Source of the DNA: Haloquadratum walsbyi J07HQW1
Lineage (GTDB): Archaea; Halobacteriota; Halobacteria; Halobacteriales; Haloferacaceae
DNA: 64,000 bases
Assembly (NCBI GenBank): GCA_000415965.1
Contig: KE356560.1
Location: 1,434,102-1,498,101 of the forward strand
Reading direction: 5' to 3'
The first letter of the stretch is position 1. Each line of letters begins with the position of its first letter. Positions 55,543-64,000 of this stretch are shown here, in pieces. The translations under genes and the position numbers were made by a program. The notes under the pieces were generated by a model. That model was not told the origin of the DNA, did not search any database, and saw only the letters and a list, made by a program, of their open reading frames with translations.

Positions 55543-56679
55543 CTACCGTCTTCGAGCTTTGAACCTCTCATAGAGCTCCTTCTCGACAGATTCAGTATCC
55601 TCGGAGATGATGACGGTGAAATCGTTTTTGTTTGCCTCCTGAAGAAGTGAGTTAATCTGTTTTCGTTTCCGGTTTGAGACCGATTGCAGTTCGTCTGCAA
55701 TACTATCAGAATTAGATGTATATCCCTCGAGTTCACTCCCCGTTACACCAAGAACCGGAACGGGCTCATGGCGTTTTCCGTTTATCTTGACTGTGTCGAG
55801 ATTTTTGAAAAGCATCATTCGGACTAATCCATTTTTGATGTCAGCAGTGCTCGGGAACGTTCTTGTAGTGTGTTTTTTCTCTATCAAGAATACCTCATTA
55901 TTTTCGACCAGTATCTCATCAGTCGTAAAATAGTATTCTCCGCCGAGATGATCTCGTATTGTTATTCTACCTTTATCAGCTTTGACACTTTCTTTGGGCT
56001 GGAGGGTCAACGATTCCCTATTCTGTGCCTCCACAGCGAGCCCCCTTGATTTTTGTTTGAAATCCTCAGCTTTCTCAGTTATATTATTCATTCTCCGCTC
56101 GAAATAGCTCCGTGAGTGCATCTCCACACCTGTTGCAGCGGATATGTTCTCATAGTAGTATTTCTTGCTCAACTCAGCCACCTCATCAAGATTGGATGCC
56201 TGATTCAAGTTCCACTGTAACGCATCTGAGTGATACTTCTGTAGCTCTTGGAATTTCTCCTTGATGTATTGCCGATCGAATCTCTGATTTGTTATCTTGT
56301 TATCATACGTCTCGTTTTTGTCAGCGTTCTTATATGGGGCGATTATTACATTGATTTGGAGGAGACTCATCAGTGAGAGCGTATCCCACTGTAAGTAATC
56401 TCGATCACCGTCTTTCCCCTCATCCTTTACTAATGGCAGTATAGTGACCCGATTGTCATGATCATACGTATCATACACCCGTGCTCTTGGATAGCTTCTT
56501 GTTCTCTTTGGCGAAACCCACCAACTTACTGCATAGTTGTTCTCCTCTGTATTGACACGGAAGGAACTGTCATTGAACGCCTTTCCAGAATAAAAATCTT
56601 CAACCGAGTACGTATTCAGATCTTTACATAATATCGGATCATAACTAATAGTGTTAATGGTTGCATTTACGTCAATCAT
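55543..56679 (-). CDS. Probable type II restriction endonuclease
   Basis: 378 residues, lysine- and asparagine-rich for a haloarchaeal protein. The region LPLVKDEGKDGDRDYLQWDT then LSLMSLLQINVIIAPYKNAD resembles a stretch seen in a family of type II enzymes. A PD-(D/E)xK-like site is visible: Asp254-Glu255 in TTDEILV, then Glu267-x-Lys269 in FLIEKKHT. Convergent with the m4C methylase, tail to tail with a 163-base gap. Composition less acidic than the neighbours, a sign of transfer. Endonuclease function is inferred from motif and pairing. Confidence 0.65.
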   Translation of the reverse strand: MIDVNATINTISYDPILCKDLNTYSVEDFYSGKAFNDSSFRVNTEENNYAVSWWVSPKRTRSYPRARVYDTYDHDNRVTILPLVKDEGKDGDRDYLQWDTLSLMSLLQINVIIAPYKNADKNETYDNKITNQRFDRQYIKEKFQELQKYHSDALQWNLNQASNLDEVAELSKKYYYENISAATGVEMHSRSYFERRMNNITEKAEDFKQKSRGLAVEAQNRESLTLQPKESVKADKGRITIRDHLGGEYYFTTDEILVENNEVFLIEKKHTTRTFPSTADIKNGLVRMMLFKNLDTVKINGKRHEPVPVLGVTGSELEGYTSNSDSIADELQSVSNRKRKQINSLLQEANKNDFTVIISEDTESVEKELYERFKARRR

Positions 56680-56865
56680 TGTACATCAAATCCATCCTAC
56701 ATGAACGATTTCTGGCTTATCGATTAATGTTTTGCTATAGCCATTATCCATGATCTTCCCATCATTTTTTACTCTATCGTCTCAAAACTATTTGGATATT
56801 TCTCACACACTGCAATGTAAAATAAGCTTCCAGAATGGAAACGCGAGTGATCAGAGTGGAAGTGA

Positions 56866-57671
56866 GCATGAAAGCACGTGTACTCAAAATTGACATGCCT
56901 GTAAGTGGCAGTTCGTTGCATCAATCCCAATCAAAGTGTCCTCGGATTACGTGAAGAACGCGACGTCAACCTGAACGAGAGTGATCTCAATTGGCAAGTG
57001 GGAACTACCACAAGAGTACCGCAGTATCACGTCTCATTAGTCTGGCTTTGACTTGGATGATAACGCGGACCGAGTTGGTCATGCTTTCGTGAGCTTTTCG
57101 AAGATCGGTGATTTCCACTGGGAGTCCCACCGATTACTTCCAGGCAATACAGACATCACTGAAGTCAGCCTCACCTACCAGAAACCAGATTATATGTGGA
57201 GCAGGTGCAATCCCACTGAGGCTGTGGATACGCACCGTCACAGCGGCAATTCCCAAACGTTTTTATTCCAAAATGGCACATATACCAGTCTCGGCGCATT
57301 GGTTACGAACCCAGTGTGGTCGAGCGCCCGAAACTGGCGGTTTGAGTGTCCGCCCACTCTGGAAACAGAGTGCGTCCCAATGCGCAAACAACAAGCACCG
57401 GGCAAACACCACACAAAGTAACTCCGAGTCCGCTGAAGTCTGTCGGACGCCCCGAGGCACAAACAACTCTGGGCGTGGGCGTCCGACTCTGACAAACGAG
57501 AGGAGTACCGGGGGCTGAGATGTGGCACTCCCAAGAGACTGCCCACGACCGGCCCCGTACCGATTCGAACGGTGTGTTGGCTTGGGAGTCTGCGAACCCA
57601 AACCTGAAATTCCCAACCCAGCGGTGCGGTGCCGTGGGATTCCTCCGCGTGAGCCCGGAGGAGGATGTCAA
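56866..57671 (+). pseudogene. tnpB: Decayed tnpB fragment with omegaRNA-like right end
   Basis: Internal TnpB-like sequence (VGHAFVSFSKIGDFHW, then PLPGNTDITEVSLTYQKPDY-type with changes) is followed by a large deletion and the 3' region. The last 250 bases match 13640-13960 (shared ACTCCGAGTCC, TGAAGTCTG, CGGACGCCCC). Right-end hairpin CCTCCGCGTGAGCCCGGAGG then AGGATGTCAA ends at 57671. Conservation of the noncoding 3' part while the ORF is gone suggests the RNA/end structure is what persisted. Confidence 0.6.
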
Positions 57672-57710
57672 GAGGCTAGCATTTGTGGGACACTACCCAA
57701 TATAATTTAT

Positions 57711-58025
57711 GTGAAGCAATTGCTGGTTATATCAACTGCACCCGCAGGGCTCGTAACCGGAGTGCTCGCTCTGATTGGACACCCAATAACGGTGGCAGTT
57801 CACGCCTCTGCCGGCATATACGTGATTTTAATAACAGGAGTGGCGGCTTATCGCGCTCGCAGTCGCTCACATTTGGCAGTCATCGCTGGCATGATTACTG
57901 CCAGCGTCACCGGTCTATTGTGGACACTCATTGGTGATGCTTCAATTATTATCCTGACACATGTGTTGTGTGGAGTCATTGCTTCTGCGGGCGTGCTTCT
58001 GGTAGTAATGCCATCGCATAATTAA
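57711..58025 (+). CDS. Four-helix small membrane protein
   Basis: 104 residues from GTG. Hydrophobic segments: LLVISTAPAGLVTGVLALI, VAVHASAGIYVILITGVAAY, LAVIAGMITASVTGLLWTLI, IIILTHVLCGVIASAGVLLV. No charged functional motif apart from RARSRSH. The IS right end lies just upstream, so the promoter may be partly IS-derived. Function unknown; the aldehyde dehydrogenase follows 50 bases later on the same strand. Confidence 0.6.
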   Translation: MKQLLVISTAPAGLVTGVLALIGHPITVAVHASAGIYVILITGVAAYRARSRSHLAVIAGMITASVTGLLWTLIGDASIIILTHVLCGVIASAGVLLVVMPSHN

Positions 58026-58075
58026 CACTTCCAGCAAAACCCTTTAACATTAATAATTAATATAGTTATATGCAT

Positions 58076-59602
58076 ATGTCTACTGATAACGAAGTGCAAT
58101 CGCCAGCGGAGCGCAGGTCAGCAATCAGTAAGCGACACGAACAGACAGCAAACGAAGTATTGCCGACCCGGCGGTCACTGTATATTGGTGGAAAGTGGAC
58201 TCAAAGCGCATCCGGAGACACATTTGAAACGCAAGACCCGACGACAGGTCAAACGTTGGCTGAGGTGCAAGCCGGTGTCGCCGCCGATATTGATCGCGCA
58301 GTCGACGCAGCGCAGGAAGGCTACGATGAGCGTGTCTCTGAAATGTCATCAGCCGACCGACAGTCAATGTTAGAAACAATGGCTGATCGTGTCGAGAACA
58401 AAAAGGAAGAGTTTGCTCAACTTGAATCACTAGATAATGGTAAGCCAATCACTGAGGCACGGATTGACGTTGACCTTGTCATCGACCACTTCCGATACTT
58501 TGCTGGAATGGCTCGGTCACATGAGGGTCGAACAGTTGACACCGATGATTCCCGACACGTCCAGACACTTCAGGAGCCTTACGGTGTCGTTGGGCAGATT
58601 ATCCCATGGAACTTCCCTCTGTTGATGGCCGCGTGGAAACTCGGTCCAGCACTTGCAGCAGGAAATGCGACCGTTCTCAAGCCTGCGGAGCAGACACCAC
58701 TCTCGATTTTGAAGCTGATGGAAGAAGCGGGCGACGCGATTCCGGATGGGGCGGTGAATGTCGTGACTGGATTTGGCACAGACGCAGGAGAGCCATTATC
58801 GAGGCATGATGGGATTCGGAAGCTCGCATTTACCGGGTCAACGAAGGTCGGTCGGTCTGTGATGAAAGCAGCCGCAGACACAATCACGGATGTGACATTG
58901 GAACTTGGTGGTAAGTCGCCACTCGTTGTCTTCCCAGATGCAGATCTTGACCGTGCTGTCGAGACAACAATTACCGCAATTTTCTTTAATACCGGCGAAT
59001 GTTGCTGTGCTGGCTCACGGCTGTTCGTCCACGAAGATATCAAAGGCGAGTTTATGAATAAACTTGCTGAGGCTGCGGATGATCTTGAGGTTGGTGACCC
59101 ACTGTTAGAGTCAACAGACCTCGGACCGAAAGTAACAGCTGATCAGGTCGAGCGGACGATGGGATATATTCAAGAGGCACGTGATGCAGGTGCAACAGTC
59201 GTCGCAGGTGGAGACGCCCCAGATGACGAGGCTCTTGCAGAAGGGTGTTTCGTCACTCCAACGCTTATTTCAGAGATTGATCATGATAACCGCGCAGTTC
59301 AGGAGGAAATATTTGGACCAGTGCAGGAAATATTCACGTGGAATGATTATGATGAGATGATTGAGTTGGCAAACGACGTTGATTATGGACTCGCGGGTGG
59401 TGTCCTTACTGAGGACCTCACCAAGGCACATAAGTGTGCCAAGGATATCGAGGCTGGAACAATCTGGGTCAATACATACAACGACTTCCCATCGGGACAA
59501 CCATTTGGTGGTTACAAACAATCAGGTATCGGTCGGGAAATCGGGCAGGAAGCCGTCGATCACTACACACAGACGAAAACCATCAATATTGCACTCGATT
59601 GA
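58076..59602 (+). CDS. NAD(P)-dependent aldehyde dehydrogenase
   Basis: 508 residues from the second in-frame ATG (a first one is at 58070). Typical ALDH: IIPWNFPLLMAAWKLGPALA, NAD site FTGSTKVGR, catalytic Glu in LELGGKSP, catalytic Cys in FFNTGECCCAGSR, and EEIFGPVQ. Oxidises aldehydes to acids in the cytoplasm, closest by eye to betaine-/phenylacetaldehyde-type enzymes. Three cysteines at the active site is common in this group. Substrate unknown; single gene or with the upstream membrane protein. Confidence 0.9.
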   Translation: MSTDNEVQSPAERRSAISKRHEQTANEVLPTRRSLYIGGKWTQSASGDTFETQDPTTGQTLAEVQAGVAADIDRAVDAAQEGYDERVSEMSSADRQSMLETMADRVENKKEEFAQLESLDNGKPITEARIDVDLVIDHFRYFAGMARSHEGRTVDTDDSRHVQTLQEPYGVVGQIIPWNFPLLMAAWKLGPALAAGNATVLKPAEQTPLSILKLMEEAGDAIPDGAVNVVTGFGTDAGEPLSRHDGIRKLAFTGSTKVGRSVMKAAADTITDVTLELGGKSPLVVFPDADLDRAVETTITAIFFNTGECCCAGSRLFVHEDIKGEFMNKLAEAADDLEVGDPLLESTDLGPKVTADQVERTMGYIQEARDAGATVVAGGDAPDDEALAEGCFVTPTLISEIDHDNRAVQEEIFGPVQEIFTWNDYDEMIELANDVDYGLAGGVLTEDLTKAHKCAKDIEAGTIWVNTYNDFPSGQPFGGYKQSGIGREIGQEAVDHYTQTKTINIALD

Positions 59603-60044
59603 TATTCTCCGGCACATAAATACGCGGGAATCCCCCGGCTGAAGCCGTTAGAAGAACTCAATCGTGAGTTCTCTCCGATGTGTTGGTCGGTCTCGAAGCC
59701 ATCATAAAGGTATGAATCTGCTTGAATTGTCAGTAAATGTCGAAGTTATGTGGATCAAATCCCAGCAATTCTTGGATTTATCAATATTTGTCGAATATAT
59801 AACAGCCGTACTTTCATTATATTATCAGTCGTCTTATTCTCGCTGAAAGGGAGTGTATGGCAATTAAACTCAATTGATAAGTCGTGTTCGTTTGGGAGAC
59901 TCCGCAAGTGAGTGAGCGGCACGTACTACTGGTGTTTTCTTGACTCAGCGATCTACTCGGTCGAATTGAGCAATGTCCAGCCATATTAATACATTGTATA
60001 TTGTACAAACAATACATTATTACGGCTAGCGACCGTATTAGAAT
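59603..60044. other. Intergenic region, no supported gene
   Basis: A small GAATCCCCCGGCTGAAGCCG near 59630 resembles IS end hairpins and may be a remnant. Otherwise AT-rich; contains the promoter of the DUF2892 gene, with an imperfect inverted repeat around 59993-60015. Confidence 0.4.
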
Positions 60045-60275
60045 ATGAATATGAAGCATAATATTGGAGCCGTGGATCGCACCACTCGCATACTTATCGG
60101 TGCAATAACAGGAATCGTATCGTTGCTCACACTCACAAATGTCGCTTCACTACCGGCAGTCGTATCACCTGTATTTGGGATTATCGCTCTCGTTATGCTC
60201 GGTACCAGTGTGATGGGATCCTGCCCGTTGTACACACTATTTGGAATTGATACCTGTTCAGCCTCACCCCAGTAG
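60045..60275 (+). CDS. DUF2892 (YgaP-type) small membrane protein
   Basis: 76 residues: NIGAVDRTTRILIGAITGIV, second helix PVFGIIALVMLGTSVMGSC, then CPLYTLFGIDTC. NxGxxDRxxR and CPLY..FGIDTC are the DUF2892 hallmarks. Paralogue of the 11.5-kb protein and closer to the family consensus. Family members may handle sulfur or thiocyanate when fused to rhodanese; here alone. Confidence 0.8.
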   Translation: MNMKHNIGAVDRTTRILIGAITGIVSLLTLTNVASLPAVVSPVFGIIALVMLGTSVMGSCPLYTLFGIDTCSASPQ

Positions 60276-60950
60276 GGGCATATTTTTCCCCGTCTTAGAG
60301 AGCACCTGAGAACATATCCTCGGAGTGAATGCCCACCGACGTCTCAACAAGTGAATATCATGTCCATGACTCAATCGCGTGGACAGATGAGATGTTACAT
60401 CAGCTCTTTTTGATTATGTGATGAATCGTGCCGTGAAACGTGGCACGAGGTATTTTGAACCCGCCGGCGAGTGACTTTGTGTGAAAGCGTTATGAGTTGG
60501 TGGGACTGTGAGTTTCGCTCTTCGAAGTTGAATCAGAACATGCACAGGCGTTCCAACTAAACTGAGTCTGCGTGGCTTCGGAGAGACACAGTGCTTAGAG
60601 TGCCACCGACTGTTCGGATACGAACGTTGATTAGAGCAGCACACGAACTATTAAAATGAGTCTACACACAAAGAGGGAGAGTGCCTCGGGTCTTGAACCC
60701 GATATTACAATTTGGACGGCTCAGTACGTTGCTTAAGGGCTGGTCTGTACACTAATTATTATACTCTGATTAGATATGTGGTCTACTCTCGAAGTCGTGA
60801 TATATTCGTATCATACCGATTCTGTGTTGATATCCAGCAGATGGATGTCGATTGATTGGTTAGGATTAAAAGATCGTTTTCACACGTCATATAGACACCC
60901 TCGAAAGAAGCGTCGTTTAGAAATACAGGAGAAATTGATCAACACACGAG
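60276..60950. other. Intergenic region with dispersed repeat and hairpin
   Basis: Holds the repeat copy at 60500-60612 and the hairpin TCGGGT...ACCCGA (60686-60702) about 70 bases after it, preceded by GAGTGCC as at 35.93 kb. Together these look like the 3' end of an eroded IS1341-type element. No gene recognised. Confidence 0.45.
60500..60612 (+). repeat. Dispersed repeat copy (60.5-kb)
   Basis: The fullest copy: GTTGGTGGGACTGTGAGT, GCGTTCCAACTAAACTGAGT, CTTCGGAGAGACACAGTGCT and TAGAGTGCCACCGACTG. Reading frames are broken in all copies. Confidence 0.55.
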
Positions 60951-61223
60951 TTATGTGCCGGATATAACAGAGAGAAGCGTCCCAAGAAAGCATAAACAGC
61001 CAGCACCGACCACTACAAACAGCCTGCTCGCAGAGATGGAAAACTCATCAGGATCGGTTCGAAGCAACTCATAGACAGCGCCAAGGACCATTCCACAACC
61101 ACCAATTGTCAGAAGCAATATCGGGAGACTCCACTCTCCAGTGATGAGTGAACGCATTGCTGGTCCTCCCAGTGAGCCTCCAATAACGATGTATGCACCG
61201 GCATAGATGTATAACCGTTCCAC
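60951..61223 (-). CDS. Small three-helix membrane protein
   Basis: 90 residues from GTG. Helices LYIYAGAYIVIGGSLGG, SLPILLLTIGGCGMVLGAVY and LFVVVGAGCLCFLGTLLSV, with an acidic loop TDPDEFSIS. No family recognised. Single gene. Confidence 0.55.
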   Translation of the reverse strand: MERLYIYAGAYIVIGGSLGGPAMRSLITGEWSLPILLLTIGGCGMVLGAVYELLRTDPDEFSISASRLFVVVGAGCLCFLGTLLSVISGT

Positions 61224-61439
61224 AGATGTTATGAGGAGTACTAACGGTCATGCTAAAAGTTCTTGTTCTCATCTTCATTGTGTGTGAGTCTTGTGGAATA
61301 TAATCGCATAGACCCTACTCAATTATGAACTGTCCGTGCGGACTTCTCGTTTGCTCGCCAGTTCGTTCACCAATTCAATACATCAATTTCGAACGGTAAC
61401 ATCGTCCGTGTTAAACATGAGGAAGATTGTGCGCGGGAT

Positions 61440-61660
61440 TTAATCAATTTGAATCGATAGATCGTCGTTCTGTAGATGATAGTGGGGTGGTTCAAACCCG
61501 GTCGTAACGGCATGGACCTCAACACCGTTGTTTTGTACGTCAGCAAGTGAACTGGCAAAGTCAGGATCCACATCCCGATATGGTTGAAACCGTTCAACAT
61601 CAGGCCGTTGGATGACGAACATGACGTAGGCTTCATATTCATCAGTATGGAGTTCCTTTG
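61440..61660 (-). pseudogene. sfsA: sfsA C-terminal remnant truncated by an IS end
   Basis: About 72 codons matching the end of the SfsA family: YEAYVMFVIQRPDVERFQPY, then DVDPDFASSLADVQNNGVEV. SfsA is a DNA-binding/nuclease-like protein of about 230 residues. Only the last third remains, starting exactly after an IS200/IS605 right end (GGGAGGATGTCAA). The N-terminal part was not found beyond the element. Confidence 0.7.
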
Positions 61661-61960
61661 ACATCCTCCCACCCGTTTACTGTCGTCTCTTACCCACAGA
61701 TCGAGTCGCTGCTAAGGTCAATAAACCGATTGAAACCTCGATATCTACAGATTTAACACTTCTCCAGGACGTTTTTGCTGATCTCGGTTATCACATTCAG
61801 CAACCCCCAACTGCCGATATCACCGCCCGAATCACTTCCCACCTCGATCTTCCGAGAATAGAGTGGATTCGACAGCGTCTGAAACGTCTGTGTGGGACTC
61901 AGTGAACTTGTGGGGAAACCGTCGGATTCATTTCACCTCTAAAGAGTGGGCTTTCTCCTT
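61658..61960 (-). mobile_element. PATE-like element inserted in sfsA
   Basis: Right end on the minus strand: AAACGGGTGGGAGGATGTCAA at 61658-61680. Left end near 61905-61960: TTCAAGGAGAAAGCCCACTC, like the left end at 21.13 kb. The interior on the plus strand has a coding-like stretch ending IEWIRQRLKRLCGTQ-stop, of unknown origin. About 300 bases, non-autonomous. Confidence 0.5.
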
Positions 61961-62943
61961 GAACTTCCGTAAACTTCGAGCGTGACGGCGACCTCGCTCA
62001 GTCTGCCGGTCAGGGAATTTGGCAGTCATCCCGTCGGTGCATGTGCAGGATTTGATCTTAACGTATGCGGTGGTATCGTCTGGTGTTTTGAGTCGAAAAT
62101 CTGTTCGACTGTGATCAATTCTGCATCAATTGTGCGCAACCGTGTGATAATACGTAAGGATGAATACTGTCTGTGGGCAGCAGTATAAGAGATTCATCGA
62201 ATTTCCATCAAGAATGAGTTCTCTCAACATATATTTGATATCACTACTCTGTTGTATGACCGAACGCAACCGTGCTGGCTGTCGGTGAACGTGGACTGGT
62301 GTACTTCCACACTCCGGTGGATCCGTGATTCCCGAGTGAGACTCGAGTCGCTGTGCTGATCAATATTATCACAGCCACGAGGCTGCGGGTCACCGTATGA
62401 ATGTGTATGGAGATGTCGATACGATGCTGCGTGTGCTGTGTGAGATGATATCCAATGAGGCGAATCGACAATACGGTCATCTCAATATGTTAATCCCATA
62501 GATGTTAACTGACGACTCGATAATCATTCAATGATACGTTTACCCGAGATTCACTTGCCTCTCGCTAGCGAGGTCACAATAGCAATAAGATCGTTCCATA
62601 TCGATGTAACAGGAGTCTCACTCGCGACCTACGCTGCTCATGCTTACTGCTTGCCCAACGCGACACATGATATGAGAAAAACGAGAGTCATTGACTGAAT
62701 TGCTCGTCAATCCTGTTACAGACATCTCTAATTGGGTTGTCCGCAAAAACTTGCACTGAGCTCTCTTATATGAGATTGACACCATTGTATTCAGTCTCCC
62801 GGACAACAGAACACGTGAACACAACGAGACCGATATCGAATCTATCGCAGTCAGGTCGATAAACTGGGGAACTCCAGTTTTATCCTTTGAATAACGTCTC
62901 GCAAAACGCTTTCAATGGCTCTTCGTCTAATACCGATAAGAAG
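61961..62943. other. 1-kb gene-poor region
   Basis: No supported gene. Short frames only; no repeats seen. The last 60 bases hold the promoter of the zinc-finger gene. Confidence 0.4.
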
Positions 62944-63165
62944 ATGTCTGCTACCATTGAAACACCTGACAGAAATGAGATCTGTTCATACTGTGGAGCA
63001 CGTATTTTTGATCACGACCCAATCTGTGTTCGTGACTGCAACGATGATTGTGGGTCGCCAGAGTACTTCTGTAATTACGCTTGTCTCTCAGTGTATATCA
63101 ACGAAAATAATCTGACGACAGGTGATGCGTGTATGTGGTCCCCTGATGAGCAAGACTGCTGTTGA
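62944..63165 (+). CDS. Small cysteine-rich zinc-finger protein
   Basis: 73 residues from ATG giving MSATIETPDRNEI; a longer TTG-initiated form (62887) is less likely. CSYCGARI, then CVRDCNDDCG and FCNYACLSVYI give two or more metal sites. The CxxCG ... FCxxxCL pattern recalls the haloarchaeal DUF7576-like small proteins. Ends in EQDCC. Function unknown; haloarchaeal single zinc-finger proteins have been linked to regulation and swarming. Confidence 0.65.
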   Translation: MSATIETPDRNEICSYCGARIFDHDPICVRDCNDDCGSPEYFCNYACLSVYINENNLTTGDACMWSPDEQDCC

Positions 63166-63685
63166 GTGGGCGTGACGTGCTCCCGTGTCGACGTGAAATA
63201 TCTCATACCTGACTGCATGAGGACGAAGTATTCGATATCCATCTGAAATATCAGAATCACTCAGGGCATATTGACACTCAATCTCCCCGGTGTTGTCGAT
63301 ATCTGGATCGGAGAAACAATGAATCGCTCCGTGCAGCATTGAGCATGTGGGATAACAATTGAGGCTGTGTTGAGCGACTCCTTAGTTAACTCCATGGTGT
63401 GTCGAATATGAACGATAGCGCTAAGACGATGTCGCTCAGACACGAATAACTCATCTGATGTCTATCCTCTCAAGACCACACTGACGGTGAAGTGCGTACG
63501 ATACAGGCTGAAGATTCATATTTCCCCGGTTGAAATACTGATGTTCGATTCTGTGACCTCCAGAGTTCCGTCGGTGACCGACATGTGGTATCAGCAGGAC
63601 GGGCGTAGTTATCCCGCTTCCGGGATTTGGCTCGGAAGCATCGAGTAACTTTCTAAGAGCAGGCGGGGTCTGAGTCCCCCGCTTT
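63166..63685. other. Intergenic region, no supported gene
   Basis: No convincing frame. A GC-rich hairpin GGCGGGGTCTGAGTCCCCCGC at 63664-63683 lies just after the stop of the right-edge gene remnant and may be its terminator. Confidence 0.4.
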
Positions 63686-64000
63686 TATAACTCGATGTAG
63701 TCAAACCAGTGCTTTATTACCTCAATGCACTCGCCGTTGAGTTTGCGGCGGACAGCAGTGTCGCGATACAATTGTTGGTAATAGGATTTCTTTATTCAGC
63801 CGAACCGCTGTATCTTTTTAGCTAATTCATCTCGATTCTGGTGCTCTATTGGTGGTCACTCAGCCGTTTTTTCCCAATGTGTGATACTGCTCGCCGAGAA
63901 GCTTCAGCCGTAGCCGTCTCGGGAGTGTGAGACCGTTCTTCGCGGTCTTCAGGGCTGTCGCCGAGGTACTTTAGGACCTGATCGTGGTCCACCGTCTCCA
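63686..64000 (-). pseudogene. Right-edge gene remnant (partial, frameshifted)
   Basis: From the right edge one frame reads ETVDHDQVLKYLGDSPEDRE and ends near 63853. A second frame reads IEHQNRDELAKKIQRFG, then after a stop YYQQLYRDTAVRRKLNGECI and EVIKHWFDYIEL to TAA at 63686. The first segment matches the 28.5-kb remnant. Probably one helical or coiled-coil protein broken by at least one frameshift and one stop. The 5' part is outside the window. Not identified. Confidence 0.4.

Overview
The window looks like chromosomal DNA of a square haloarchaeon, most likely Haloquadratum walsbyi or a close relative. Predicted proteins are acidic and carry haloarchaeal families (HalX response regulators, HxlR-type regulators, DUF5305, amphi-Trp, Tat lipoproteins, RCK/Usp-regulated permeases). 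Base composition is unusually AT-rich for a haloarchaeon, intergenic gaps are long, and decayed IS200/IS605 (IS1341-type tnpB) pieces are scattered throughout. No rRNA, tRNA or CRISPR array was seen.

Layout. 1-5 kb: a HalX response regulator, a Tat lipoprotein, an HxlR-receiver-HalX fusion and a Usp-like protein. 5-13.2 kb: a wHTH/membrane pair, an APC permease with an RCK protein, a K+ channel gene broken by two single-base shifts, and an unusual Nramp-family transporter. 13.4-22.4 kb: a secretion cluster on the minus strand (S26 signal peptidase, two small-residue-rich secreted proteins, a DUF5305 membrane protein), interrupted by IS1341 debris and flanked by a divergent HxlR/pseudo-receiver regulator. 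23-28 kb: SLC13-type permease, TrkA, Usp and a LarA-like nickel-pincer isomerase homologue. 28-34 kb: a methyltransferase, a dead tnpB, and a feoA-feoB operon extended by small genes and a DtxR-like regulator. 34-49 kb: amphi-Trp protein, tandem Usp, CNNM/CorC protein, LuxR-type HTH with zinc ribbon, peroxiredoxin, lipoprotein, RtcB, SDR, an ABC exporter and a secreted beta-rich protein. 50-57.7 kb: two larger tnpB elements, each with a divergent small gene, an IMPase, and a convergent m4C methylase/endonuclease pair. 57.7-64 kb: aldehyde dehydrogenase, small membrane proteins, an sfsA remnant cut by an IS end, and a broken gene at the right edge.

How the genes fit together. Ion and metal homeostasis dominates: RCK and Usp modules beside permeases, Feo with its own regulator, Nramp and CNNM. 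The most interesting system is the signal-peptidase cluster at 14.1-22.4 kb. It resembles the SipW/TasA (camelysin/AbpA) logic of dedicated signal peptidase plus beta-rich secreted filament subunits. Its candidate subunit gene ends in a textbook -1 slippery heptamer (G GGA AAC) directly before the stop, with an uninterrupted 57-residue Asn/Gly-rich tail in the -1 frame. No tnpB in the window is intact, yet several conserved two-hairpin (omegaRNA-like) 3' ends survive.
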